The notes beneath the pieces are model-generated. The model worked only from the letters and a program-made list of their open reading frames with translations. It was not told where the DNA came from and ran no database searches. Below, in pieces: positions 26,664 through 34,927 of a DNA stretch of 64,000 nt; the first letter of the stretch is position 1; each line of letters starts with the position of its first letter. The translations under genes and the position numbers were made by a program. Source of the stretch: DATBLE01 sp963841405 (GTDB lineage Bacteria > Actinomycetota > Thermoleophilia > Gaiellales > Gaiellaceae); the NCBI GenBank assembly GCA_963841405.1, contig CAWJCM010000002.1, positions 1-64,000 on the forward strand. The letters are read 5' to 3'.

Positions 26664-27698
26664 ATGATCGATCTGCGCTCTGACACCGCGACCAAGCCGT
26701 CGCGGGAGATGCTCGCGGCCATGGCCGCCGCCGATGTCGGAGACGAGCAGGAACAGGAGGATCCGACCGTCAACGAGCTCCAGCGCCGTGCCGCCGAGCT
26801 GCTCGGGCACGAACGCGCGCTCTTCCTGCCCACGGCGACGATGGCGAACCAGATCGCCCTCCGCATGCTGACGCGGCCGGGCGGCCAGCTGATCGCAGAG
26901 GAACGGACGCACATCCTGATCTTCGAGGCGGGCGGGCCGGCAGTTCATTCGGGCCTGATCGCCCGGCCGCTGACCGGGCGCGCGGGCCGGATCACGCCCG
27001 AACAGATCCGCCAGGCGGCCGCGTCCTCGGACTGGCTGCAGCCGGCGCGTATCGTCGTCCTCGAACAGACGCACCGCAGCGCGGGCGGGCGGGTCTGGCC
27101 GCTCGACGAGCTGTCCGCCTCGATCGACGCGGCCCACCAGCTCGGGCTGCCCGTCCACCTCGACGGAGCGAGGCTGATGAATGCCGCCGTCGCATCCGGC
27201 GTTCCGGCCGCCGACTACGGACGGCTGGCCGACACCGTGCAGATCTGCTTCTCGAAGGGGCTCGGCTGCCCGATGGGCGCGATCCTCGCCGGCTCGGACG
27301 AGCACATCGAGGAGGCCTGGCGGCTGAAGTTCCTCTTCGGCGGCGCGCTCCGGCAAGCGGGCGTCGTCGCGGCGGCGATGCTCTATGCGCTCGAGCACAA
27401 CGTCGAACGGCTCGCCGAGGATCATGCGAGGGCGAAGCGACTCGCGCAGGGCCTCGGCGGCGCCGGACTGCCGGTCGACGTCGACGCGACCGAGACGAAC
27501 TTCGTCGGCATCGACATCGGCTCGATCGGCCTGGACGTCGCCGACGCGCGGGCCCGGATCCGCGCCGAGGGCGTCCTCGTCGGCCGTCTCCGCCCGGGCG
27601 TCCTGCGCGTCGCCACCCACCTGGGCGTCCGCGACGACGACGTCGACCGGGCGATCGAGCTCATCCCCAGGGCGCTCGGTGTCCTCGCAGCCGCCTGA
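26664..27698 (+). CDS. ltaE: Low-specificity L-threonine aldolase
   Basis: 344 residues, PLP fold type I. N-terminal MIDLRSDTATKPSREMLAAM with DVGDEQEQEDPTVNELQ, VHLDGARLMNAAVASGV with the PLP-contacting Asp, and the Schiff-base Lys in CFSKGLGCPMG near residue 198. It splits threonine or allo-threonine into glycine and acetaldehyde, so it could feed glycine to the cleavage operon nearby. The beta-lactamase-like gene begins 20 nt before its stop. Confidence 0.9.
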   Translation: MIDLRSDTATKPSREMLAAMAAADVGDEQEQEDPTVNELQRRAAELLGHERALFLPTATMANQIALRMLTRPGGQLIAEERTHILIFEAGGPAVHSGLIARPLTGRAGRITPEQIRQAAASSDWLQPARIVVLEQTHRSAGGRVWPLDELSASIDAAHQLGLPVHLDGARLMNAAVASGVPAADYGRLADTVQICFSKGLGCPMGAILAGSDEHIEEAWRLKFLFGGALRQAGVVAAAMLYALEHNVERLAEDHARAKRLAQGLGGAGLPVDVDATETNFVGIDIGSIGLDVADARARIRAEGVLVGRLRPGVLRVATHLGVRDDDVDRAIELIPRALGVLAAA

Positions 27699-28977
27699 GC
27701 AGCAGCTGATCGCGATTCTGCGGCGGGGGCAGGGCCGCTACCGCCTGCCGAGCGTGTCGGCAGCCGTCTACCGCGACGGCGAGACGGTCTGGGCGGACGC
27801 AGTGGGGCTCGCCGAGGAGCGGCGAGAGGCGACCGCCGACACCCAGTACCGCATCGGCTCGATCACGAAGACGTTCACCGCCGCAGCGGTGATGCTCCTC
27901 GTCGAGGACGGGAAGGTCACGCTCGACGACGCGCTCGAGCGGCACCTGCCGGCGGTGCCGTTCGGCGACCTGACCGTCCGCAGGCTGCTCGCCCACAGCT
28001 CGGGTCTCCAGCGCGAGCCGCCCGGCGAGGTCTGGGAGTCCCTCCAGTTCCCGAGCGGCGCAGAGCTGGTCGAACGGCTCGCCGACGCCGAGCTCGTGCT
28101 GCCCGCGGGCGAGCGCTGGCACTACTCCAACCTGGCGTACGCTTTGCTCGGCGAGCTCGTCACGCGGGTCGCGGGCGCGCCCTTCCCGGCTTTCGTCGAC
28201 GAGCGCCTGATCGGCCCCTGCGGGCTCCGGCGGACGACGTGGCGCTCCGCCGACCCCGCCGCGCGCGGGTACTACGTCGACCCCTATGCCCGGACGCTCC
28301 GGCCCGAGGCCTCGCTCGAAGGCGACGGCGTCGAGGCGGTCGGCAGCCTCTGGAGCACGCCGTCCGACCTCTGCCGCTGGGCGGTGCATCTGGCCACGAT
28401 CGAGGCGATGCACCAGGTGCAGATCATGGACGACCCGGAGGACTGGACGCTCGGACACGGGCTCGGCCTTCAGCTTGTCCGGAGCGGCGACCGCGTCTTC
28501 TTCGGGCACGGCGGGGCGATGCCCGGGTTCCTGGCGATGCTGCTCGGTCGACGCCGTGACGGCGTGGGCGCGGCGCTGGCGACGAACGCCTCGACGCCGT
28601 CGGCGGCGGTGGAGGAGATCACGCTGGAGCTCGCCGAGCAGGCGCTCGAGCTCTTTCCGGCCGAGCAGGAAGCATGGCGACCCGAAACCGAGCCGCCGCC
28701 CGAGGTCGCCGAGCTGCTGGGCATCTGGTGGACGGAGGGGACGCCGTTCGTCTTCTGGTGGGAGGGCGGCTGGCTGCGTGCCCGTCCGACGGAGAGCGAG
28801 AAGCCGCGGGCAGTCTCCGTGTTCGAGCCGGCCGGGCCGGGCCTGTTCCGGGTCGCGGAGGGCCGGGAGCGCGGCGAGCTGCTGCGGGTCGTGCGGGACG
28901 CCGGCGGCGGCGCCGTCACAAAGCTCTACTGGGCCACCTATCCGGTGACGCGGTCGCCCTCGACCTTCGCCGGGTGA
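27679..28977 (+). CDS. Serine hydrolase, class C beta-lactamase family
   Basis: 432 residues from GTG 27679. Class C/esterase motifs: S-x-x-K in GSITKTFTAAA near residue 61, Y-x-N in HYSNLAYALLG near residue 149, and FFGHGGAMPGF as the third motif. A C-terminal extension (IWWTEGTPFVFWWEGGW) forms a separate beta domain. No signal peptide, so probably cytoplasmic; a peptidase or esterase is more likely than drug resistance. Overlaps the aldolase gene by 20 nt. Confidence 0.85.
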   Translation: MSSQPPEQQLIAILRRGQGRYRLPSVSAAVYRDGETVWADAVGLAEERREATADTQYRIGSITKTFTAAAVMLLVEDGKVTLDDALERHLPAVPFGDLTVRRLLAHSSGLQREPPGEVWESLQFPSGAELVERLADAELVLPAGERWHYSNLAYALLGELVTRVAGAPFPAFVDERLIGPCGLRRTTWRSADPAARGYYVDPYARTLRPEASLEGDGVEAVGSLWSTPSDLCRWAVHLATIEAMHQVQIMDDPEDWTLGHGLGLQLVRSGDRVFFGHGGAMPGFLAMLLGRRRDGVGAALATNASTPSAAVEEITLELAEQALELFPAEQEAWRPETEPPPEVAELLGIWWTEGTPFVFWWEGGWLRARPTESEKPRAVSVFEPAGPGLFRVAEGRERGELLRVVRDAGGGAVTKLYWATYPVTRSPSTFAG

Positions 28978-28984
28978 TCGGCGG

Positions 28985-30022
28985 TCAGCGGCCTCCGGCC
29001 TTGTAGAAGACGAGCGCCGCAACCACGTAGCCTGCGAGCAGCACCACGCCTCTCCGTCTGCTCGAGCGGCCGCGGGCGAGCACCAGCGCGGCGAGGATCG
29101 CCGCGCCGCCCATCACCGCGATCTCGACCTCCCGGAACGCCAGCGAGAGAGGATTGATCGCCCACGAGAGCACGGCGACGGCAGGGATCAGGAAGACGGC
29201 AACCTGGGCGCTCGAGGAGACGGCGATCTCGGTCGCCAGCTTCACCCGCCCGCGGTGGGCGACGATGACCGCGCCGCCGTGCTCGGCGGCGTTGCCGACG
29301 ATGGCGACGATCACCGCAGCCACGAAGAAGTCGCTCAGGTGGAGGCTCTCGGCGAAGACCTCGATCGACCCCACGAGGATCTCCGCGATCACTGCGGTCG
29401 CAGCGGTCGCGACTCCCAGGGTCAGCAGCGTCACCCGCAGCGACCAGGCGGACGTGTCCGCGTCCGCCCCCGCGTGCAACAGCCGGTGGCGATTGAGCTG
29501 CCAGGCGGTGACGCCGAGGTAGACCAGCAGCAGCGCGACCGCGACCGGGACGGACACCACCTCCAGCGTGTGCCGGCTGGTGCCGCCATTCCAGTCGGGG
29601 ATCGCCACGATCATGAACAGCAGCGTCGCGGCGAGGACGAGCCCGACGGAGATCAACGCCGAGCGTCGGTCGATCTCTTTCGGCGGGCCGACGGTCAGCG
29701 AGAAGCCGAGCACGAGGAGCAGGTTGCCGACGACGCTGCCCGTGAGCGACCCGCGGACGACCTCGACCAGCCCGTCGTTGACCGCGAACAGCGCGATGAT
29801 CAACTCGGGGGCGTTGCCGAAGGTCGCGTTGAGGAAGCCGCCGATCCCGGGTCCGGTGTGCTTCGCGGCGTGCTCGGTCGCCTCGCCGATCAGCCAGGCG
29901 AGCGGTACCAGCGAGGCCGCCGCGAGCACGAACAGGGTGACGTCGCCGGCGTCGAAGACGAAGCGAATGGCCATCGTGATCGGCGCGAGGCCGAGCGATG
30001 CCCAGAGGAGCCTGCGCGCCAC
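28985..30022 (-). CDS. Ca2+/H+ antiporter-type cation exchanger (CaCA family)
   Basis: 345 residues with about eleven membrane helices in two homologous halves. Each half has the CaCA alpha repeat: GGFLNATFGNAPELIIALFA in the first and VAIVGNAAEHGGAVIVA in the second, with the ion-binding Glu residues. It probably exports Ca2+ for H+. The GTG start is 9 nt after TAGGCT. It faces the beta-lactamase gene tail to tail with 7 nt between. Confidence 0.9.
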   Translation of the reverse strand: MARRLLWASLGLAPITMAIRFVFDAGDVTLFVLAAASLVPLAWLIGEATEHAAKHTGPGIGGFLNATFGNAPELIIALFAVNDGLVEVVRGSLTGSVVGNLLLVLGFSLTVGPPKEIDRRSALISVGLVLAATLLFMIVAIPDWNGGTSRHTLEVVSVPVAVALLLVYLGVTAWQLNRHRLLHAGADADTSAWSLRVTLLTLGVATAATAVIAEILVGSIEVFAESLHLSDFFVAAVIVAIVGNAAEHGGAVIVAHRGRVKLATEIAVSSSAQVAVFLIPAVAVLSWAINPLSLAFREVEIAVMGGAAILAALVLARGRSSRRRGVVLLAGYVVAALVFYKAGGR

Positions 30023-30031
30023 GACCGCGCA

Positions 30032-30037
30032 AGCCTA
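30032..30037 (-). promoter_or_regulatory. -10 box TAGGCT of the cation exchanger gene (leaderless)
   Basis: TAGGCT on the minus strand, 9 nt before the GTG start at 30022, with no Shine-Dalgarno. Confidence 0.5.
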
Positions 30038-30123
30038 CCCGCGTGCCCGTGCAGCGCCATGCCTGAACCTGAGCCGTTTGTCAAGACTTGCGCAGCCCGA
30101 AACCCGTTGCCCACAATCACCCC

Positions 30124-30528
30124 ATGAAACGCGGACGGACGGCGACCCAGTCGCTCCCGCTCAGACCACAGGACGAGGTCGAGTGCCGGCGGTGCGGCGT
30201 GCACTGCGACAAGATCGTCTATCCGGCAGCGTGCATCGACCGCGCCTGCCCGTTCGTCTACGCGTACGAGGAGTTCGGGCACACGTACATCGGCTGCATG
30301 CAGAAGGTCTACGAGGTCGAGATCGACGTCGACCTCCTGCACGAGGCCGAGGTGCGGCGCGGCGGCTTCGGCGCGGTGCGCTCGGTGCGCCAGCCGCTGC
30401 CGATGTGCCGCGTCGAGGTCGAGGAGACCTACCGCAACCGCGGACACGATCTCGGGTGCGTGAACCCCGAGTTCTCGGAGCTCCCGCTCGACCGGCCGAC
30501 GTTCCGGGTTTTCGCGCAGGTTCGCTGA
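30124..30528 (+). CDS. Cys-rich hypothetical protein, 134 aa (possible metal site)
   Basis: From ATG 30124 (MKRGRTATQSLPLRP). Seven Cys are concentrated in VECRRCGVHCDKI, ACIDRACPFVY and IGCMQ, a pattern suggesting one or two Zn or Fe-S sites, plus two further Cys near the C-terminus. Clean frame, normal codon use. I do not recognise the family. A CACAAT box 6 nt before the ATG, with TTGCGC 18 bp upstream, may be its promoter. Confidence 0.7.
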   Translation: MKRGRTATQSLPLRPQDEVECRRCGVHCDKIVYPAACIDRACPFVYAYEEFGHTYIGCMQKVYEVEIDVDLLHEAEVRRGGFGAVRSVRQPLPMCRVEVEETYRNRGHDLGCVNPEFSELPLDRPTFRVFAQVR

Positions 30529-30568
30529 GCCCCCGCCCGAGCGACAGACCCCGGATCCGTCCCTGCCG

Positions 30569-31420
30569 TTACCCGGCGGCGAGCCCGCGGGCGTGCAGCT
30601 CGCGGAGCTTTCGCATCTCGCCCTCGTCCGGGCCGTGGTTGTCCGGGCCGGGAACCTCCATCACCGCGGGCAGCTCCTGGAACGCCGGATGGGCGAGGAA
30701 CGTGCCGAGCCCTTCGCCCAGCTCGCCCTCGAGGATGTTCGCGTGGCGGTCGCGGTTGGAGCCGAGCGGCGCCTGCGCGTCGTTGACATGGAGCGCGCGC
30801 AGGCGGTCGAGCCCGACGCGGGAGTCGAGCTCGGCCAGCAAACCGTCGAGGGCCGTGCGGTCGGTGACGTCGTCGCCGGAGACCCAGAGGTGGCACGAGT
30901 CGAGGCAGATGCCGAGCCGCCCATGCCGACCGCATGCGTCGAACAGCGCCTCCAGCTCGTCCAGCGACCGCCCGATCGTCCCCCCGGCGCCGGCCGAGTT
31001 CTCCATCAGCAGCCAGGTCGTGTCGGAGCAGTGGGCGAGGATCTGCTCGATCGCCGGAACGGCCCGCTCGAGCGCGGCCTCGAGCCCGGCGCCCAGGTGG
31101 GAGCCCACGTGGAAGACGACGCCGTCGGCGCCGATCGCGCAGGCGGCGTCCATCGTCGAGCTCATCGTCGCCACGCTCTTCTCGTAGAGCTCGTCGTTCG
31201 GGCTCGCGAGATTGACGAGGTAGAGCGCGTGCACGAGCACTGCGCCGATCCCGAGCTCCACCCGCCGATCGCGGAACGCCGCGAGGTCGGCGGGATCGTG
31301 ATCGGGGAACCGCCACGCCCGCGGGCTCTGGACGAAGAGCTGCAGCGCGTCCGCGTCGAGCGCGCCTGCCCGGTCGAGCGCCTTCTTGATCCCGCCGGAA
31401 CAGTGGGCGCCGAAGAGCAC
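30569..31420 (-). CDS. nfo: Endonuclease IV-type AP endonuclease
   Basis: 283 residues from a leaderless GTG (VLFGAHCSGGIKKALDR). TIM-barrel with family metal ligands: FVQSPRAW, ALYLVNLASPN, LMENSAGAGG with the Glu, ICLDSCHLWVSGDD, HVNDAQAPLGSNRDRHANI, and EVPGPDNHGPDEG at the end. It cuts DNA at abasic sites using three Zn ions. Divergent from the MFS gene with only 19 bp between start codons. Confidence 0.92.
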   Translation of the reverse strand: MLFGAHCSGGIKKALDRAGALDADALQLFVQSPRAWRFPDHDPADLAAFRDRRVELGIGAVLVHALYLVNLASPNDELYEKSVATMSSTMDAACAIGADGVVFHVGSHLGAGLEAALERAVPAIEQILAHCSDTTWLLMENSAGAGGTIGRSLDELEALFDACGRHGRLGICLDSCHLWVSGDDVTDRTALDGLLAELDSRVGLDRLRALHVNDAQAPLGSNRDRHANILEGELGEGLGTFLAHPAFQELPAVMEVPGPDNHGPDEGEMRKLRELHARGLAAG

Positions 31421-31439
31421 GCGGCGTACGCTACCCACC
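31421..31439. promoter_or_regulatory. 19-bp bidirectional leaderless promoter (nfo / MFS)
   Basis: TACGCT at 31427-31432 serves the rightward GTG at 31440, and the complementary TAGCGT (31428-31433) serves the leftward GTG at 31420. Each box ends exactly 7 nt from its start codon, and the two boxes overlap by 5 bp. Confidence 0.65.
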
Positions 31440-32690
31440 GTGCCGTCGTTCGCCTTGTCCGGCCGGCTGGCGCCCCTTGCCGAGCGGCCGTACCGACTCT
31501 TCTTCTCCGCGTCGACCATCTCGACGCTGGGCGACTCGGTCGCCGGGATCGCGCTCGCCTTCGCCGTCCTCGACCTGACGGGGAAGCCGAAGCCGCTGTA
31601 CCTGGCGGTCGTCTTCGCCGGCCGACAGCTCGCGAACGGGCTGCTGGTGCTCTACGGCGGCGTCCTGTCCGACCGGCTGCCGCGCAACCGGATCCTGATG
31701 GCCGCGGCGATCGGGCAGGGAGCGGCGCAGGCGGCGACCGCCGCCGTCGTCCTCTCGGACCAGGCGACCGTCGGCCTCCTCGTCGCCCTCCAGGTCGTGT
31801 ACGGCGCGGCCGACGCGTTCGTGATCCCCGCCGAGACCGGGCTCGTGCCGCAGACGGTCAGCGACGAGCGGCTCCAGGAGGCGAACGCGCTGCGCGGGAT
31901 GATGCGGAACCTGATCTTCGTGGTCGGCCCGGCGATCGGCGGCATCATCGTGGTCGCCGGCAGCCCGGGGGTGGCGCTGGCGATCGACGCTGCGTCGTTC
32001 GTCGGGGCAGCGCTCTTGCTCGCGCGGATCAGCGTTCCCGCGCGCTCGCTTCGCACCGAGCAGAGCCACTTCTTCCACGAGCTCCGCGAGGGCTGGCGCG
32101 AGTTCACGTCCCGGACGTGGCTGTGGTCGACGGTGGTGATCTTCGGCCTCGGCAACTTCTTCTTCATGTTCTGGCCGGTGCTCGGGCCGGTCGTCGCCAA
32201 GGAGCATCTCGGCGGCGCGGGCGCCTGGGCGAAGATCCTCGTCGCGAACGGAGCCGGTGCGGTGCTCGGGGGCGTCTTCGCGCTCCGGTACCGGCCGAGG
32301 CTGCCGCTGGTCGCCTGCATCCTGTGGCCGATGCTCGCCTGCGGTCAGCTGGTCGGGCTGGCGCTGCGCGCACCGACCTGGGCCATCGCCTCTGTTGCGT
32401 TCTTCGGCGGCCTCGGGATCGCGATCCACCTGACGCTCTGGTTCACCATCTTCCAGCGCGAGGTGCCCGAACACGCCCAGTCGCGCGTCAGCTCCTACGA
32501 CTCGCTCGGCTCCTTCGTGCTGACGCCCCTCGGCTTCGTCGGGGCGGGGGTGATCGCGTCCGGAATCGGGATCACGAACGCGGCCTGGCTGGCAGCCGGA
32601 GCGATCCTGCTCCTCAACTCCACCATGCTGCTGATCCCGTCGGTCTGGCGGGTCGGCCGGGTCGGGAGGCCGTCTACGATCACGGTATGA
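31440..32690 (+). CDS. MFS transporter (DUF894/enterobactin-exporter-like)
   Basis: 416 residues from GTG 31440 (VPSFALSGRLAPLAERPYR). About twelve membrane helices; FSASTISTLGDSVAGIALAF in helix 1, GGVLSDRLPRNRILM as the A-motif after helix 2, and QEANALRGMMRNLIFVVGPA in the middle are typical of the EntS-like branch of the major facilitator superfamily. Substrate unknown. The stop overlaps the gltX ATG by 4 nt, although gltX also has its own -10 box. Confidence 0.88.
   Translation: MPSFALSGRLAPLAERPYRLFFSASTISTLGDSVAGIALAFAVLDLTGKPKPLYLAVVFAGRQLANGLLVLYGGVLSDRLPRNRILMAAAIGQGAAQAATAAVVLSDQATVGLLVALQVVYGAADAFVIPAETGLVPQTVSDERLQEANALRGMMRNLIFVVGPAIGGIIVVAGSPGVALAIDAASFVGAALLLARISVPARSLRTEQSHFFHELREGWREFTSRTWLWSTVVIFGLGNFFFMFWPVLGPVVAKEHLGGAGAWAKILVANGAGAVLGGVFALRYRPRLPLVACILWPMLACGQLVGLALRAPTWAIASVAFFGGLGIAIHLTLWFTIFQREVPEHAQSRVSSYDSLGSFVLTPLGFVGAGVIASGIGITNAAWLAAGAILLLNSTMLLIPSVWRVGRVGRPSTITV
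32675..32680 (+). promoter_or_regulatory. -10 box TACGAT of gltX (leaderless)
   Basis: TACGAT lies inside the end of the MFS gene and ends 6 nt before the gltX ATG. Confidence 0.5.
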
Positions 32691-33949
32691 CGGTGCGCGT
32701 CCGCATGGCTCCGAGCCCGACGGGGTTGATGCACATCGGCCTCGCGCGCACGTTCCTGTTCAACTGGCTGTTCGCCCGCAGGCGGGGCGGCGAGTGCCTG
32801 CTGCGGATCGAGAACACGGACACGAGCCGCGAAGTGGCGGAGGCGACGGACCAGATCCAGCGCTCGCTCGCCTGGCTCGGAATCGACTGGGACGGGCCGA
32901 TCACGTTCCAGCTCGACGCGCTGGACCGCTGCCGCGAGCTCGCCCGGCGCCTGCTCGCGGAGAACACGGCGTACGAGGACGAGGGCGCGGTCCGCTTCCG
33001 GATGCCCGACGAGGGCGTGACCGCCTGGGACGACGCCGTGCTCGGCCGGATCGAGGTGCCGAACGAGAAGCTCGAGGACGTCGTGCTCGTCCGTTCCGAC
33101 GGCCGGCCGACATACAACTTCGCGAGCCCGGTCGAGGACATGGACGACGCGATCACGCACGTGATCCGGGGCCGGGACCACATCTCGAACACGCCCAAGC
33201 AGCTGCAGATCCTGGCGGCCCTCGGCCACGAGCCCCCTGCCTACGGCCACGTGCCGGACGTCCTCGGCGACGACGGCAAGAAGCTCTCGAAGCGCCACGG
33301 CGCGACGTCGATCGACGAGTTCCGCGCCGCCGGCTACATCCCACCGGCGTTGATGAACTTCCTCGCCCTGCTCGGCTGGGCCCCGGACGGCGAGACGACG
33401 ATCATGGCACCGGAGGAGCTGGTCGAGCGGTTCACGCTCGAGCGCGTCGGCGCGAGCCCGGCGACGCTCGACTACCGGAAGCTCGACTGGCTGAACGGAA
33501 CGTACCTGCGGGCGCTCCCGCCCGACCGGTACGCCGACGAGCTGGTCGCGTACGTCCGCGAGCAGGGCTACGCCTGGCCCGAGGAGCGCGTCCGTGCGGC
33601 CGCGCCGCTGGTCCAGGAGAAGATCGAGCGCCTCGGCCAGTTCCCCGACTTTGCCGGCTTCCTGTTCGCACGCCGGAACGGATACGACCCGAACACCCTC
33701 GACGGAGACCTGCTCGCCGCCGCGGAGGAAACGCTCGCAGGCGTGGAGCCGTTCACGGCGGAGGCGATCGAGCGGGCGCTGCGCGACCTGGCCGACCGCA
33801 TCGGCCAGAAGCCGCGCCAGGCGTTCCAGCCCATCCGGGTCGCGGTCACCGGCTCGACCGTCTCGCCCGGCCTGTTCGAGAGCATCGAGCTGCTCGGCCG
33901 CGACGAGACGCTCGCCCGGATCCGCGACGCCCGGACGGCGGTGCGGTAG
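32687..33949 (+). CDS. gltX: Glutamyl-tRNA synthetase-family enzyme
   Basis: 420 residues. Class I signature MAPSPTGLMHIGLARTFLFN (HIGL in place of HIGH), ENTDTSREVAEA, and KLSKRHGATSIDEF as the KMSKS loop. The C-terminal helical anticodon-binding region is present but the protein is shorter than typical bacterial GltX, so a non-canonical variant is possible. It charges tRNA-Glu, and tRNA-Gln if the transamidation pathway is used; tRNA-Glu and tRNA-Gln genes lie 13-20 kb away. Confidence 0.9.
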   Translation: MTVRVRMAPSPTGLMHIGLARTFLFNWLFARRRGGECLLRIENTDTSREVAEATDQIQRSLAWLGIDWDGPITFQLDALDRCRELARRLLAENTAYEDEGAVRFRMPDEGVTAWDDAVLGRIEVPNEKLEDVVLVRSDGRPTYNFASPVEDMDDAITHVIRGRDHISNTPKQLQILAALGHEPPAYGHVPDVLGDDGKKLSKRHGATSIDEFRAAGYIPPALMNFLALLGWAPDGETTIMAPEELVERFTLERVGASPATLDYRKLDWLNGTYLRALPPDRYADELVAYVREQGYAWPEERVRAAAPLVQEKIERLGQFPDFAGFLFARRNGYDPNTLDGDLLAAAEETLAGVEPFTAEAIERALRDLADRIGQKPRQAFQPIRVAVTGSTVSPGLFESIELLGRDETLARIRDARTAVR

Positions 33950-33952
33950 CCC

Positions 33953-34522
33953 TCAGCCGCGCTGGACGAGCAGCGCGGCCGCCACGAGCGCGACCCCGGC
34001 CGCCCAGAGCGGCCAGACGATCAGCACGGCGCCGACGAGGAACGCGGCCGCGCCGAGCACGGCGAGCCCGGTCGCAGCGGCGGCCCGGTAGGGGGGACGC
34101 CCGGCCGGCAGCTCCGGCTCGGGCTGCACGCCGAGGCGCATCCGCGCGAGCCTGACGCGGAAGAGCGCTCCGCGCCACTCGAACAGCAGCCCGGCCGCCG
34201 CGTCGCGGCCGCCGAGCTCGATCGCCTCGACCATCTCCGCGGTCGCGTCACGGGCGTCGGACAGGGAGTCGCGCAGCTCGTCGTGCGCATCCCTCGCGTC
34301 CTCGGGGGGTCGCACGCCGCCGAGCAGCTCGCTCGACCGGTGCAGGCGGTACTGCAGCGTGCGCAGCGGACCGGCCGCGCCCTCGTCGAGGCGGGTGCCG
34401 TCCGCGGCGATCGCCTCGAGCGCGCGCAGCGTGCCGGACAGCCCGCTCCAGAAGCCGGCCATGGTGCCCGCGTAGCCGCGTGCGGCTCTGGTGCCGGTGC
34501 TCTGCCGCAACGCGTCGATCAT
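33953..34522 (-). CDS. Hypothetical protein with two C-terminal membrane helices
   Basis: 189 residues. An Arg/Asp/Glu-rich helical N-terminal part of about 130 residues is followed by a Pro-rich joint and one long hydrophobic stretch split in two (AAAATGLAVLGAAAFLVGAV, LIVWPLWAAGVALVAAALL). No family recognised; the topology suggests a cytoplasmic helical domain on a membrane hairpin. Divergent from the response regulator gene with 25 bp between starts. Confidence 0.65.
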   Translation of the reverse strand: MIDALRQSTGTRAARGYAGTMAGFWSGLSGTLRALEAIAADGTRLDEGAAGPLRTLQYRLHRSSELLGGVRPPEDARDAHDELRDSLSDARDATAEMVEAIELGGRDAAAGLLFEWRGALFRVRLARMRLGVQPEPELPAGRPPYRAAAATGLAVLGAAAFLVGAVLIVWPLWAAGVALVAAALLVQRG

Positions 34523-34532
34523 ATCCCGCCGC

Positions 34533-34538
34533 TAGACT
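34533..34538 (+). promoter_or_regulatory. -10 box TAGACT of the response regulator gene (leaderless)
   Basis: TAGACT ends 9 nt before GTG 34548. On the other strand TAGCGG (34529-34534) ends 6 nt before ATG 34522, so the 25-bp gap may be a bidirectional promoter; the leftward box is imperfect. Confidence 0.5.
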
Positions 34539-34547
34539 CCGGCAGCC

Positions 34548-34904
34548 GTGGGCGGCGGCGACGGAGCAACCGTTCTGGTACTGGACGACGACGAGTCGCT
34601 CCGCTTCCTCTGCCGCATCAACCTCGAGCTCGACGGCTACCGGGTGCTCGAGGGCGCCTCCGTCGCGGAGGGGCGCGAGACGCTCGCTGCGGAGGAGGTC
34701 GACGCGATCCTGCTCGACGTCCACCTCGGCGACGGCGACGGCCGCGACCTGCTGCGCGAGCTCGGGCCCGACCGGCCGGCGGCGGCGCTCTTCACCGGTA
34801 CGGAGCCGGCCGAGGAGGTCGATGGGCTGGCCGACGCGATGATCCCGAAACCATTCGAGATCGGCCTGCTGCGCTCGACGGTCGACCGGCTGGTGTCGCG
34901 GTGA
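34548..34904 (+). CDS. Single-domain response regulator (receiver only)
   Basis: 118 residues, one CheY-like receiver domain. Acidic pocket LVLDDDES near the N-terminus, phospho-acceptor Asp in AILLDVHLGDGDG, switch Thr in LFTGTEP and the conserved Lys in MIPKPFEIG. No output domain, so it should act by protein contact or in a phosphorelay. No histidine kinase is adjacent. The stop lies just before the -10 box of the peptidase gene. Confidence 0.88.
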   Translation: MGGGDGATVLVLDDDESLRFLCRINLELDGYRVLEGASVAEGRETLAAEEVDAILLDVHLGDGDGRDLLRELGPDRPAAALFTGTEPAEEVDGLADAMIPKPFEIGLLRSTVDRLVSR

Positions 34905-34914
34905 GCGCCACAGG

Positions 34915-34920
34915 TAGATT
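34915..34920 (+). promoter_or_regulatory. -10 box TAGATT of the metallopeptidase gene (leaderless)
   Basis: TAGATT ends 7 nt before GTG 34928, which decides that start over the earlier GTG at 34901. Confidence 0.5.
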
Positions 34921-34927
34921 CCGCTCC

